From the NCBI GenBank assembly GCA_032358255.1, contig JAULBX010002002.1, positions 1 to 64,000 on the forward strand: DNA of 64,000 nucleotides. The letters run 5' to 3'. Positions within the stretch are counted from its first letter, which is position 1; each line of letters opens with the position of its first letter. The notes beneath the pieces were generated by a model. It saw nothing but the letters and a program-made list of their open reading frames with translations, searched no databases and had not been told where the DNA came from. Below are positions 31,201 to 42,633 of the stretch, piece by piece. The translations under genes and the position numbers were made by a program. Source of the DNA: Heterotrichella gracilis (lineage: Eukaryota; Sar; Xanthophyceae; Tribonematales; Xanthonemataceae).

Positions 31201-34200
31201 GAGACGCGGCGCTGGAGCGGCGCTTCCAGCCCGTGATGGTGGGCGAGCCCAGCGAGGAGGAGGCCATGAGCATCCTGGAGGGGCTCAAGGAGAGGTGCGG
31301 TCAGCTGTTTAGGGTTTGTAGTTCATTAGGGTTTGTTGCACCCCGGGACATGGGGCAGCGCGCGGCGCATGAGCTGTGCTTGAGGGGGCATGTCTTCAAC
31401 TTGGGCTGGGATGGGGGAGAGCTGGTGAGTGGGGTCATGGGGATTCTGGAGGGGCTCAAGGTGTGGGCGTGTGGGCAGCGGTCTGCTGATGCAGGCGATA
31501 GAGTGCTGGGTTGATGCGGGAAAGGCGGTGCCAGGGGCATAGGAGATGGCCTGGTGTGCTGACAGGCACGTCCAGCACTCACAAGGAGGGACAGCATGCA
31601 GCATGCACACACACACTGCCCCCAACAGCCCATGCCCCCACCCCCCTCCCTCACCCCTCACCCCCCACCCCTCGCCCCCGCAGGTACGAGAAGCACCACC
31701 ACTGCGTGTACGACAGCCTGGCCATCGAGGCCGCGGTGCGCCTGTCCTCGCGCTACGTGGCGGATCGCTTCCTGCCCGACAAGGCCATCGACCTGCTGGA
31801 CGAGGCGGGGTCGCGGGTGCGCATCGCCGCCTTCTTTGCGCGCAAGGGGCGCTACACCAGCGACGAGCAGGCCGCCTCCTACAACCTGCTGCAGCAGGTC
31901 ATAAACGCAAAGGAGCAGATGGTGCAGGTGGGTGGGAGTTGGTGCAAGGGAAGAGGGGGGGAGCCCATGCTATGGTAGTGTGTGGCATGGTGGAGCGGTG
32001 TACTCAGTTGCAATTGCTGTGGGGCAGTGTGAGGCGCGCCATTGGTCTTTGCAATCCTCTACCCACACCCCGCCGCTGTCACAACCCTCTGACAGTGTTA
32101 CCATGGCATGGGTTATCCCTCCCCTTGATCCTCCCTCTCCCACGTTGACCCTAAAACCCTAAACCCTAAAAACTCTAAACCACAAAAACCCTAAACCACT
32201 TCCACGCCCCCTCAGGATGCGCTGTATGAGGAGGCTGAGCTGCTGCGCAAGAGGGAACTGGAGTACAAGACCAAGCTGACTGGGCTGGCCGAGGAGGCGC
32301 CTGTGGTGCCGGTGGTGGGTGAGCGCGACATCGAGGCAATTGTGTCGGCGTGGACGGGGATCCCCGTGGAGCGCATGACCCAGGACGACACAGTCAAGCT
32401 GCTGCGCATGGGGGAGCTGCTCAAGGTGGGTGCCCTAAAACCCTTAGACTCTAAACCCTAAATCCTGGGTCTGCAAGTCAGTACCTGCGAAGGGATGGCA
32501 GGGGTTTGCGGGTGAAGGTGAAGGGTATTAGCGGTTGACTTAGTGACAGGGCTTGCTCAGTGGCAATGTTATTTGTGTGGATGGTACCTTTATACACGTC
32601 AACAGACTCATTCTGCTCACACACCCCTAATTCCGTTCTCCTAGCAAGTGTGGGTTACAAAGCATACTCAGTGACAAACTCAGGGACATTAGGCTACGCT
32701 GGTTGGGACATTTAGGACGTTTATCAGACGATAGGGTTCCTAAATGTATGGTGTTTGGTAGGGTAGAGGGGGCAAAGGGGGTAGGTAAGCCAAGGGCCAC
32801 ATGGGCTGACTTACTCCAGCAGGACCTCAAGTCGCGTGGGATCAATAGGTGGTTCAAACAGTGCCAGGAAAGAGCTGCGTGGCGCCGCATATGCAAGACC
32901 GACTGCTAATCTGGCTGTATTGCTGGAATGCATGTAACCAACTAACTAACTAACAGACTCATTCCGCTCCTTACACCTCACTTGCCCTCGCCACTGACAC
33001 CTGCCCCCCCCTGCAGGAGCGCGTGATTGGCCAGGACGACGCCACTGAGGCGGTGGCGCGCGCCATGCGGCGCGCACGCAGCGGGCTCAAGGACCCTGAC
33101 AGGCCCATCGCCACGCTGCTGTTCTCGGGGCCAACGGGGGTGGGCAAAACAGAGCTCGCCAAGGTGCGCATCTGACTGAAACCCTGTGACCCTCAACCCT
33201 ACGACTCTGAAGCAATGCCACGCTGCGCTGATTTGGGTTGATCACTGTGGGTTAGGTTGAGCTCGCGCCAAGGAGGCTTATATAGTTGTTGCCTTGCCAA
33301 CGTGCAAATGCGAAAAAAGGACTTCACATCAAAACGAGAGTGGCCCATGGCACGTCCCATCCCCATGCTAGTGTCTCATGACACTGTCCCATCCCCTCGG
33401 GGTGGCACCGCCCTCCGTCCTCACTTGCTGACCATCCCTCCCATTGCGCAGGTCCTGTCCGACTTCTACTTTGGCGCGGAGGACGCCATGATCCGCCTGG
33501 ACATGAGTGAGTATATGGAGCGCCACACGGTGGCCAAGCTCATTGGCTCCCCCCCGGGCTATGTGGGGTACGGGGATGGCGGCAAGCTCACCGAGGCCGT
33601 GCGCAGGCGTCCCCACTCCCTCATCCTGTTTGACGAGATCGAGAAGGCGCACCCGGATGTGTTCAACATCCTGCTGCAGGTGAGATGGCAACCCTAAACC
33701 CTAAGCCTGACCCTAAACTGCATCAGTGTTTGACGAGATTGAGAAGGCACACCGAGATGTGTTCAGCACCCTGCTGCAGGTGGGTCGAGGGTGCAGGGTT
33801 AAGGGTTCAACAAGTGAGGCGGGGTTTCAGGTTCTAGGGTTTGGGGCCCAACTCCCTGTAGCAGGTGGGGCAGAGGAACGCTGGGATCGAGACATTGGGG
33901 AATTCTATGCAAACCCATTGCCCATCCCCGGCTCTTGATGAGGTTTAACAGACCCATGCATCCTTGCAGCACCAAACACAAACCCTGACTAAGATACTCC
34001 TGCACATCCATAGCATCCTCCATGTCTCGATGATCCTAATACCACCACTTTACCTGCAGATGATGGAGGATGGGCGCCTGACCGACAGCCAGGGCCGCGT
34101 GGTCTCCTTCAAGAACACCCTCATCATCCTCACATCAAACGTGGGCTCAAACGTGATCGCCAAGGGGGGCGGCCAGCTGGGCTTCTCGCTGCCCTCAAAC

Positions 34201-35273
34201 GAGGAGGATGGGGGGTCGTACAGCCGCATCCGCTCACTGGTCATGGAGGAGCTCAAGGTGGGTGGGGGGGAGTTGAATGAGGGGAAGGGGCCAAGGATAG
34301 GCCAATGCTGGTGCAGTGATATCATGGTGGTTGCTTGATTGGCTGGCAGCAGCGCAGAAACGAAATATCTGCAGTTTATTGGTGGCGCAAACCCCTCGCC
34401 TACCACTGCCAAATAACCACCAATTGCTTACCGTATTTATTAATTTTCTGCAGCCTACTTCCGCCCCCAGACGCTCAGCCGCTTTCATATGTAGAACTGC
34501 AGAATATTAATTATTAATATTATTTAATCCATTTTGTTTCCCTGCGCAGGCCTACTTCCGACCCGAGATGCTCAACCGCCTGGACGAGGTGGTTGTGTTC
34601 CGCCAGCTGTCGCAGGAGCGCATCCGCACCATAGCGCGCATCGTGCTGGCCGAAACCGTGCAGCGGCTGGCGGACAGGGGCATCGCCATGCAGGTCACGC
34701 CAGCTGTCATGGCCAAGGTGGTGGAGGAGGGGTACGACAAGGTGAGGGGTGGGGGGAAGGCGGGTGTGACGGGGTATAGAGTGCCATCACTTCAATGTGA
34801 AATTGATAAGAAATACGCTGGTTTGAACTTGATTGGCATGCGTGCATGTGTGGGGGCTCAGTGCTTGAGCCAGCACTGGGTCGTCTCATCCAACTGCAAA
34901 TGTTCTTTAGTGTCCACTGGAACACACTGCACCCCTGCTCACCCGCCTTTGGCCACCCTTGGCCATGACTCTGAATCCTTCCCCGTCTAAAACCCTAATA
35001 TTTAAATCCTGACCTAACCAACTCCTTCCTTTGCAGACATACGGCGCCCGCCCACTACGCCGCGCAGTCACCCGCCTCATCGATGACCCATTGTCGGATG
35101 CAATCCTCACTGGGCGGCTAATCGAGGGGGACCACGCACTGCTTGACCTGGACCAACAAGGGGGAGTGGTGGTGCGCACAAACAGGGAGGTCGCGGAGCA
35201 GCAAGCGTCGGCGGGCAGGCGCAAGGGGGTGGTGGTGTACAGCAGGAGCCAGGGGGAGTCGCGGTGGCGGTGA
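28253..35273 (+). CDS. CLPD: Chloroplast Hsp100/ClpC-family AAA+ unfoldase, ClpD (ERD1) type
   Basis: Fourteen exons join in phase: 28253-28615, 28712-28930, 29022-29170, 29417-29516, 29962-30057, 30391-30695, 31040-31294, 31684-31927, 32216-32425, 33017-33163, 33452-33679, 34060-34257, 34550-34741 and 35037-35273; about 980 residues. A Ser/Arg-rich transit peptide (about 95 residues) precedes the ClpD-like N-domain start [13 protein letters not shown]1 has Walker A GEPGVGKT and Walker B VILMIDEVH (split by an intron). A short middle domain follows. AAA2 has [19 protein letters not shown] and sensor TSNVG. A GQLGF segment matches the (I/L)GF loop by which Clp unfoldases dock on ClpP, so it should feed stromal substrates to the Clp protease. 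Plant ClpD is stress and senescence induced. That regulation is not shown here. Closest alternative is ClpC, but the N-domain start and weak middle domain favour ClpD. Confidence 0.93.
30311..30346 (+). repeat. Decayed copy of ClpD exon 6 start
   Basis: GGAGGTGAGGTACATCATCC and CGATCCTGGCCCATCGCC resemble the exon 6 bases GGAGGTGAGCCGCGTGATCC AGATCCTGGCCCGCCGC at 30407 on, about 95 bases upstream. Further weak copies of the exon 6 end lie at about 30766-30800 and 30946-30960. Confidence 0.7.
31430..31472 (+). repeat. Copy of ClpD exon 7 end
   Basis: ATGGGGATTCTGGAGGGGCT then CAAGGTGTGGGCGTG repeats the exon 7 terminus ATGAGCATCCTGGAGGGGCT CAAGGAGAGGTGCGG (31266 on), about 170 bases downstream of it. 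Confidence 0.7.
32600..32960 (+). mobile_element. LINE (non-LTR retrotransposon) 3' fragment in ClpD intron 9
   Basis: A reading frame from about 32650 to 32909 encodes [20 protein letters not shown], then [13 protein letters not shown], then an [12 protein letters not shown] end and a stop. This R-W-L-G-H ... R-P-x-T-W ... D-R-x-x-W-R pattern is the C-terminal end of the reverse-transcriptase ORF in many LINEs. About 35 bases later the DNA ends in CTAACTAACTAAC, a simple-repeat tail as some LINE families carry. It is 5'-truncated, in sense orientation with ClpD, and sits cleanly between 32425 and 33017. The remaining ORF is open over about 85 codons, suggesting a fairly recent insertion. Confidence 0.85.
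33719..33785 (+). repeat. Copy of ClpD exon 11 end with both splice-site-like ends
   Basis: TGTTTGACGAGATTGAGAAG through CTGCTGCAGGTGGGT copies exon 11 end (33628-33683) at about 90 percent identity, directly after a GCATCAG acceptor-like end. The 53-base body is not a multiple of three, so inclusion would shift the frame and it could only act as a poison exon. Confidence 0.85.
34453..34485 (+). repeat. Decayed copy of ClpD exon 13 start
   Basis: CTGCAGCCTACTTCCGCCCC CAGACGCTCAGCCGC resembles GCGCAGGCCTACTTCCGACC CGAGATGCTCAACCGC at the true exon 13 start (34546 on), about 100 bases upstream. Confidence 0.75.
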
Positions 35274-36424
35274 GACCGGGGGGGGCTGGGACAGGGTCTG
35301 GCAGGGTGTATAATAGATGACCCCCCTTTGCGGCGGGCTGGTGGGTGGGTGGTGCGGGGCAGTGCGCTGTGTACTGTAGGGGGTGGTTGGGTGGGGGAGG
35401 CATTCATTTGGCGGTACCGCAGGGTGAGAAGATCTGCGATTGTAGAGGGGGGGGGAGGTGGTGCTGCCGGTCAGGTAGCTAGAGGGAGAAGAGGGCCACG
35501 CCACACCGAGCGGGGGCGTGTGCATTGGTGGCGTCGCGTGGTGGGACTCCTGTGGGGGTGTTGCTGGCCTGGGGGGGAGGGGTGCCAGAACTGGTGGCGA
35601 CTTGAAGTGGCGCGGGGTGGCGAGGGGGAGCAATGCACCACATGCCTTGAGGGGCTTTGTCCTGTTGTAGCAATTTTCACATTGCAAACTTAATAGTGGT
35701 TATTTGTACTTTGTTGCCAAATTGGCGGTTGCTGCCGGCATTTTGCCTTGTTTCTGACAACATAATGTCGTAGTGGCATGCTCACATGCCTGGCACACTA
35801 TCAGTGACTAGTAGGTAGGTATAACCAAATTGTCGCCGCCCAAGCCCAGTGTATGGTGCCATGTGACTTGTAATTGTGACCTTGAATCAGTTCCCATGTG
35901 ACCAGCGTACGTCTGTCAGCATTTTTAGGCCTGAACAGTGTTCTTCGGACTGTAAACTATGCACTCTATGAAACTCCTGTCGCCCTCAAGTGAGGAAAGG
36001 TAAGGAAGGGGATGCACACAGGCGGAGTGAAGGGGCCACTGGCTCGCACCAGGGCACCGCATGTTGTTTACCTAATTGGGTTAAATTTTAGTGTTAACAT
36101 CAGAAGCGATTCAGTCGGCTTTGATAATCGGCGGATCAGTTCTTCGCTGTTGAGAGGATCCTCGAGTGCGATGTCTTGCTGGTGCACTGTGTCTGCACTG
36201 TGTCACCTGGTCCAGTGCGGATCGAGAATAGTTCCGTTATTGGCATATCAACTTTGGTGTGCACATACCACGAGCCGTCCAAGCAATGCCAATGCATTGT
36301 TCAAGTGTTACAAGATGATTGTGTAGTTGTAGCTACTGACAAAATCCGTACATTCTAGCCTGCACAGCCACATGGTACACTGCTGCCGGAAAAAATGGGG
36401 CCTAAAAAGGGTGACCCACAAGCC
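35274..36424. other. Convergent intergenic region ClpD / SPP
   Basis: Only 3' UTRs are expected. 35280-35640 is G-rich and repetitive with no convincing exon. TGTAA motifs, the green-algal polyadenylation signal, occur at about 35868 and 35944 on the plus strand and about 36309 on the minus strand. Confidence 0.5.
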
Positions 36425-37510
36425 CTAGCTGTCCTTCTTCTGCTGCTGAGAGTCTGGGCCAACCACCGCTGCGTCTGCACTCGGTGTTTCAACCACCTCT
36501 TCTGAGTAGCTGAAAATCTTCTTGGCCTCTTTCTGGCTAACCGCCAGCATACCCACGAACCCAAGCACCCCGGGGACTATGTACAGCAGAGCAGGCTGTG
36601 CGGCTTGGAACACGTTCATGATGACAATGGTAGTCACGAGGCCAGCCACGTACCCAAAGAACGCTGCCTGGAAGTACCTGGTCTTCATCCTATGGGCCAT
36701 GTCATGCCTCAACATCAAGGCCACGAAAATGCCGGGTATCACAACGTCACCCAGGCCCAGCATGGCAAACGGAGCCTGCTTGGAGTCACCCTCCAAGTGC
36801 CTCGGGAAAAGGAGCTTCACTGGTGCATCAAAAGACTTGGCAACGGAGACCATGACTGGTGTGCAAAACACCCAAAATATGTCGTAAAAAAACAGGCCAG
36901 ACAGCAGAATGACCCCAGTCTGCACTGAGCCAAGCGAAAGGTGCTCGATGCCCGTGATGGAAAACGCAAGGCCAAGCAGGTTGTTGGCAAACCAGTGCCT
37001 TGAAAAGTAGTACCAGGTGCTGAAGGCTGCGCATGGAATCCCAATGACTACCTCTGGCAGGGTGACATCTATCTTGAGAGGTTCGCCAGGCTCACACAGG
37101 TATGGTATGTGCCCCAGGTTGGCATGAAGGCCTTTCTCCTGCGCCTTCTTGGAGAAGAAAACAGACAGAAACGGCAGCAACGCCCCAGTCATCGCCAAGG
37201 TCCCAAGGAACACAAAGTATGCTCCCAGAATGCCGTTGACAACGTCCCGTGGAAGGAACTTGTACAGCAGGTAGAGGGAGAACAGCACTGCACTTCCCAC
37301 CAATGGGAACCTCATGGCATCCTTTTGGGACAAACTCTCGGATGGAGGAGCAGTCTTCACTGATCGCCATGAGCCCACGAATACTGCCAGTACTGCGGTC
37401 AATATGATGTTGGCGTTGGTGGGTACGTGTACAACCAAAGGAAGGGCACTGAGGACCAGCAGCAACAAGTGGGCTCTGGGAGCAGGGAAAGCTTCATTGT
37501 GGCGTGCCAT
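36425..37510 (-). CDS. SPP: Signal peptide peptidase (presenilin-type intramembrane aspartyl protease)
   Basis: A single uninterrupted exon encodes 361 residues, the usual SPP length (about 340-380). The catalytic pair is present: FFYDIFWVF (YD) and MLGLGDVVIPG (GLGD), followed by the family's QPALLYIVPG (PAL). About nine hydrophobic helices are visible. The C-terminus KKDS fits a KKxx ER-retrieval signal. SPP cleaves leftover signal peptides and some tail-anchored proteins in the ER membrane. The Met at 37510 aligns with the usual N-terminus. In-frame codons upstream (behind a TTTGCAG) may be chance or a 5' leader exon. It is striking that this is the only long gene here without introns. Confidence 0.96.
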   Translation of the reverse strand: MARHNEAFPAPRAHLLLLVLSALPLVVHVPTNANIILTAVLAVFVGSWRSVKTAPPSESLSQKDAMRFPLVGSAVLFSLYLLYKFLPRDVVNGILGAYFVFLGTLAMTGALLPFLSVFFSKKAQEKGLHANLGHIPYLCEPGEPLKIDVTLPEVVIGIPCAAFSTWYYFSRHWFANNLLGLAFSITGIEHLSLGSVQTGVILLSGLFFYDIFWVFCTPVMVSVAKSFDAPVKLLFPRHLEGDSKQAPFAMLGLGDVVIPGIFVALMLRHDMAHRMKTRYFQAAFFGYVAGLVTTIVIMNVFQAAQPALLYIVPGVLGFVGMLAVSQKEAKKIFSYSEEVVETPSADAAVVGPDSQQQKKDS

Positions 37511-38141
37511 CTTGAGGGCAGCCTCAATGAGGTATCGAGTATAATATGCTGCAAATAGAGGGGTTTACACTTGCATCTCAAGGACGATTGACAGTCTGTT
37601 GATCAACACCTTGATGTGCACCACATGCATGCCGATTGGACAACCAGTCAGCGTTGCAATCTTATCGATCAATACGGTTTAGAGCACCACCAACAATCAA
37701 CGTCAAGCAATATGAGTAGCCTCGTGGGTTAAGTGGGGGCTGGACTGGTAGTCTCGCTTTAAAATCGTCTTGGGTTTACAAGAGGGTATACAATGCTGCC
37801 GTCTCAAGCAGGCAGGCAGTGGAGATGGGCATGTGATGGGTTTTGCCATGCCTTCTTGTTTTGTCAACGTAACAATACCACACACTTCGCATTCTGGCAT
37901 CCACAGAACTAAACGTTCTAGCGTCGCCTGTTATTTACTTTAAGTCCACAGTATACTATGCATGCATGATTTTAGGTGATCAGGCGTGTCCTTGCACACC
38001 AAGTGACTTGGCGCACAGCAGTGGGTAACTAAAGGCTGTGATCAGCTTGTGCAAGGCTGAACGGCCGCGTGCTGGCACCTGGAGAAGCGCCCTCACGTCC
38101 GCTATGTGGTAACCTTGGCAGCACGTCTGCCTGTCACCACA
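37511..38141. promoter_or_regulatory. Divergent intergenic region SPP / TM9
   Basis: 631 bases between opposed start codons hold both promoters. A TGCATGCA palindrome lies at 37959-37966. Confidence 0.55.
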
Positions 38142-41100
38142 ATGGGGCGAACCCTGCTGCATGCTTTTCTCGGGCTGGCCCTGGTGGCCAGCGCAGTGCA
38201 CGCGTACTATTTGCCAGGAACCTACCCACAGGAGTTCAAGTATGGCCAAGCACTTTCAGGTATGGTGGCTTTACCCCATTGTTCATGCATATGCCATACC
38301 ACCCACCCCTTGTGATCCAGCCCTGTTGCAAACCTAAAGCAAGCCCTCCAGTCTGCTCATAAGAAGTTGCAGAAACGCGCTAGTCTCAATTTTATTGACC
38401 CATCCTTGCAACCTTGTGCTGCAGTGGAAGTCAACTCGCTCGTTTCGTCAGAAACTGAGATGCCTTTTGACTACTACACGATGCCTTTCTGCACGCCGGA
38501 GGAGGGTATCACCAAGTCAGCTGCAACCGTCAATCCTGGCACCATATTGGCTGGTACCAGGATAGAAAGTTCCCCATACAAGTTTGAAACGATGGTAGGT
38601 TGCTTTTGATCAGCACCGTAACCAGGATGTTTTCCTGTGCTGGGCCTCTTGCTCTTGCCTCTTGCTCCTGAGTGCTAGATCTACTCCCACATTCTGCCTC
38701 ACACGTGCAGGTTGTCGAGAAAACCAAGGTTGTGTGCCATGGGGAAGGACAGGACGGCTATTATGGCCCACTGACAAAACTCGAGGTCAAGGTGAGATCA
38801 CCTCACCTCCACTCACTGCTGTGCACCAGTAAAAGACCATTTACAGCAGTCACTGACGATTGCATTGCCGGCAAACGCAGAACTTGAAAGAAAAAATCGG
38901 CCAAGAGTACCGTGTGCGGCTTATCCTTGATAACCTGCCAGTCACAACGTTTGCGCTGGAGCAAGATCCAGAGAGTGTGCGCCCTGGGTTTGAGCTTGGG
39001 TTTGCGGAAGGGGACGATGCATACATCAACAACCACCTCATGTTCAAGGTGCTGGTCCACCCCACGCATGGCGAGTACACCCAAATGCGCGACAACATGG
39101 AGCAGCTAGAAGCTGCCACAGTGGCGGAGGTACGGACAGTTTCTTTGCTCTGCTGTTCACTCGTGCATACCTGGCAGTTGGCGTGGTTAGCAATTACTTG
39201 CAAGCCACGGGTGGGATGCATCCAGGACGTGGTTTGCCCACTGTGCAAAGGTATCATGTGCATGCATATATATAATGACGGGCATGCATTCAGGGACGTA
39301 AGCTACTGCAAGACGAAGGCACAGCTGATGCACTGGCAGACCAGGACGCACCAGATTTGCCTGAGCTGTTCATGGTGGTTGGGTTTGAAGTGGTTGCTTG
39401 CAGCATCAAGCGCGTGCCTGGGCAGCCTCTGAAGGACATCCCGTGCCCCAACCCCGAGGATGCCAACCCGCCAGAACCCCAGAAGGTCACAGAAGGTGTG
39501 TGTACAGTACAGCTGCGAGTCTCCAAACCCCCTGTGGTGGATAAGGGCACAGGCATATCAACTGCGTGCGTTGTGCTTACTTGTATTATTTGCGTTGGTT
39601 GTAGGGTATTAACGCTCAACTTACCACAGGTGCTGAGATCGTGTACACGTATGACGTGTTCTGGGAGAAGAGTGATATCCAATGGGCATCCCGCTGGGAC
39701 GCCTACCTGAAGATGCCCGGTGGCAAGGTAAATCCAGCTGCCCACACGCCCCTCCGCCGCTCCACGCCCCTTCTTATTTGCAGCCTTGAATAATGCTTGC
39801 TGTGTCTGCAGGTCCACTGGTTCTCCATCCTCAACTCGGTGATGGTGGTGGTGGTGATGTCGTGCATCGTGGCCATGATCATGATGCGCACCATCCGCCG
39901 GGACCTGCAGCGCTACGAGCAGCTGCTGGTGGACTCAGGTGAGCATAGGGTTTAGCTTAGGGTTTTGGGTGGGCACAGCATCCATTAGGTCTGGCATTGC
40001 GTGGATCCTGGTGAAGGGTTTGAGTAAGATCACCAATCGCCGGGACCTGGAGCATGCTTATGTTTGATGGAACACACAGGGATGTGCTTGCATTGCTTCT
40101 GCAGCTCCTGCTCAACCAGGTCACCCATGTCAACAGGACAGGTGAACCACCAGCCACTGCTGCATTTTTCTGCGCCACCGCCTTGCAGGGATGGGGCATA
40201 AATCATTACATCCCCGCTACCATGTGCGCAGGCCCCAATGCCGATGTCGAGGAGTCTGGGTGGAAGATGGTGTCTGGCGACGTGTTCCGCGCGCCCAAGA
40301 ACGCGCTGTCGCTGTGCATGCAGCTGGGCAGTGGCGTGCAAATCTTGTGCGCAGGGCTCATCACCCTGGTGTTCGCTGCGCTAGGTAGGCCCGCACCAGT
40401 AGTACAAGGCATGCATTTTGGGCATTTTGTAATAATAATAGTCATGCATTTGTCTAATAATAAATAATTTAGCCCGCATTTGGTGGTTGGGAAGGAGGGC
40501 AATCATGGGTGTAAGGTCCGTGCTGTGCCAATGTTGGTGTTGCAGGCATGTGCGCAGGGCTCATCAACCTGGTGTTCGCAGCGCTAGGTAGGCCCGCATT
40601 GTACTGGTACCAGTCTCAATGCAAGGAGCATAGCCAGCACCAGTATTGTGCGGCCATGGTGGTACACTGCTGTGTACCACAAGCTCATCATCTCGGTGGT
40701 GGATGAAGAAGGTTTTACGCAGCCTGTCCCTGGCAGGCGCCTTGGTTGAAAACAAGGATTCAGCAAAGAGGAGGGCGTTAACCTCCTGCCCGCTCCCCCC
40801 CCCCCCCGTCCCATGGCCACAGTCTGTGTTTGTCATCCTCATGAATGTGCCCCGTGCTGCAGGCTTCCTGTCCCCCGCCTCCCGCGGTGCGCTCATCACC
40901 TCCCTGCTCATCATGTACCTCATGCTGGCGGCAGCAGGCGGGTTTGCAGGCGTGTACCTGTGGGGCCTCATGACGCGCAGCTATGAGGGCTGGCAGCAGG
41001 TGGGTGGACTGGAAGCCAACCATAATTGTGGGTCAGCAGGTGGCCATTGCGGGTGTACAGGGCTGGTAGGGAGATGTTCTTTTGTGCTGAAGTGTGCGCC

Positions 41101-42633
41101 AGCTGCTGGAGATGCTGTGCAGCGCCAGGACACAGAGGAATGAGCCTAAAACCTAAGTGTTTGAAGTACGGCTGCTGGGTGGGCATGGCTGCGCCCACAC
41201 ATATGGGGGCTTAGAGCTTGGCATCGAGTGATGCACATTGAGGGGTCAATAATTGGCATAGGTAGGTAGCCTGACCCCAATTGTGTGGCCCCGTAGGTGT
41301 GCGTGCGGGTGGCGTGCTTCTTCCCAGGCGGCACCCTGCTGCTGCTCACCCTGCTCAACCTGTGCATCCACCACACCGGATCCACAGGCGCCATCCCTAT
41401 GGGCGCATTCTTCTCACTCATCGCGCTGTGGTTTATCGTGTCCACGCCGCTCTGCTTTGCAGGTATGGGTTGTGCACCCACCGCTGCATGTAAATATGGG
41501 TTGGCACCACTTTCGTTTACATGTATTCATGGGTATGGCTCGTTTTTCATGTGCTGCTGTGTATTTGCTGTTGCATGTTGGTGTGGAATGGCGCCGATTG
41601 ACATGTGTTGCACAGCCATACGTCTGGTAACCATTTAGCAGTCCGCAACTGCATGCGCATAGGTTTGGCTGAGCACAAGGACATGCAGCAATGTGCATTG
41701 CTCCAGTTAGCCATGGTTGTCACATGCCCATCCTGCATGCACCCTCAGTCAACATCTGCACGACCCATTGCATATTCAAAAGCTCAATCTCCTACACCAC
41801 GATGATGTGGCATTGTCTGGGCTTGGGAGCCTTTCTTGTATGCTCACCGCCTCTTCCCGGCACGCAGGCGGCGCGGTGGCCATCCGCCAAGAGATCAAGA
41901 CCTACCCCACCCGCACCAACCAGATCCCCCGCCACATCCCGCCCGCGCACTGGCTGTCCCACCCCCTGGTGCTCTTCCTGGCAGCCGGCCTGCTCCCCTT
42001 CGGCACGCTGTTTGTGGAGCTGTACTTTGCCATGACCTCCATGTGGCAGGGCTTCTACTACTACCTGTTTGGCTTCCTGCTGCTGGTGCAGGTGTTGACG
42101 GTGGTCATCACCATTGAGGTGTCCATTGTGTGCACCTACGTGCAGCTGTGCGCGGAGGACTACTTGTGGTGGTGAGTGCAGAAGCGGACAAGCACTGTGC
42201 ACACTGCGTGCCAGAGCTAAGCTTATGCACCACGGAGGGACACAGCTGGGAGTGACAACCCCCCACTAGGGCATCACATGGCCCAGGTCGGGGCATCGTG
42301 CAAGTTCACATCAGAGTCCACGAAAGTGCACTCATGGATTCTGCAGGGAGTGGTAATCCCTCGCCCGTGTGCACCTATCCCTAAACCCTGCACTGCAACC
42401 GCAGGTGGCGCTCCTTCTACCGCGGCGGCTCCGTGGCGCTGTACGTGCTGCTCTACTCGCTGGGCTTCCTGGTCAACACGCTGCACAACCTGGCGGGGGG
42501 CTTATCCATGCTGCTGTACTGCACCTACATGAGCGTGCTGGTGTGGGTCATCTTCCTGTCGCTGGGCACATGCGGCTTCCTGGCCTCGCTGCTCTTCACG
42601 TACAAGATTTTCGAGTCTGTGAAGGCGGATTGA
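38142..42633 (+). CDS. Transmembrane 9 superfamily (EMP70 / TMN) protein
   Basis: Twelve exons: 38142-38259, 38425-38594, 38711-38791, 38881-39129, 39294-39497, 39604-39726, 39812-39938, 40232-40384, 40863-40999, 41297-41462, 41868-42171 and 42405-42633; about 686 residues. A cleavable signal peptide ([17 protein letters not shown]) precedes the family's [11 protein letters not shown] start. The lumenal domain ends in [20 protein letters not shown], the TM9 signature just before the first helix. Eight more helices follow, with FLSPASRG and a final [12 protein letters not shown]. The terminal K-A-D fits the KxD/E COPI signal that keeps plant TM9 proteins in the Golgi. Roles described for the family are Golgi/endosomal sorting and adhesion-related trafficking. 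The exon 5/6 junction is the least sure (a donor at 39497 is needed to keep phase). Introns contain copies of exon edges. Confidence 0.93.
40005..40050 (+). repeat. Decayed copy from TM9 exon 7
   Basis: AGATCACCAATCGCCGGGAC CTGGAGCATGCTTATG weakly repeats exon 7's GCACCATCCGCCGGGACCTG CAGCGCTACGAG, about 130 bases downstream. Confidence 0.45.
40545..40586 (+). repeat. In-frame 42-nt duplicated cassette of TM9 exon 8 end, with acceptor and donor
   Basis: After GGTGTTGCAG, the 42 bases GCATGTGCGCAGGGCTCATC ... GCGCTAG are followed by GTAGGCCCGCA. Both the body and the donor flank match the end of exon 8 (40345-40393) with very few changes. The phase is 1-1, so inclusion between exons 8 and 9 would add exactly 14 residues ([14 protein letters not shown]), a second version of the [13 protein letters not shown] helix end. 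It may be a potential alternative exon or a fresh echo. Confidence 0.8.

Noticed and set aside
35290-35690. Long minus-strand open frames rich in Pro and His
   Set aside because: They mirror a G-rich 3' flank of ClpD, have no splice context or family features, and overlap each other in several frames.
37511-37560. In-frame codons upstream of the SPP Met as an extra coding exon
   Set aside because: The Met at 37510 aligns with the usual SPP start, and no exon with an ATG could be joined upstream. A 5' leader exon remains possible.
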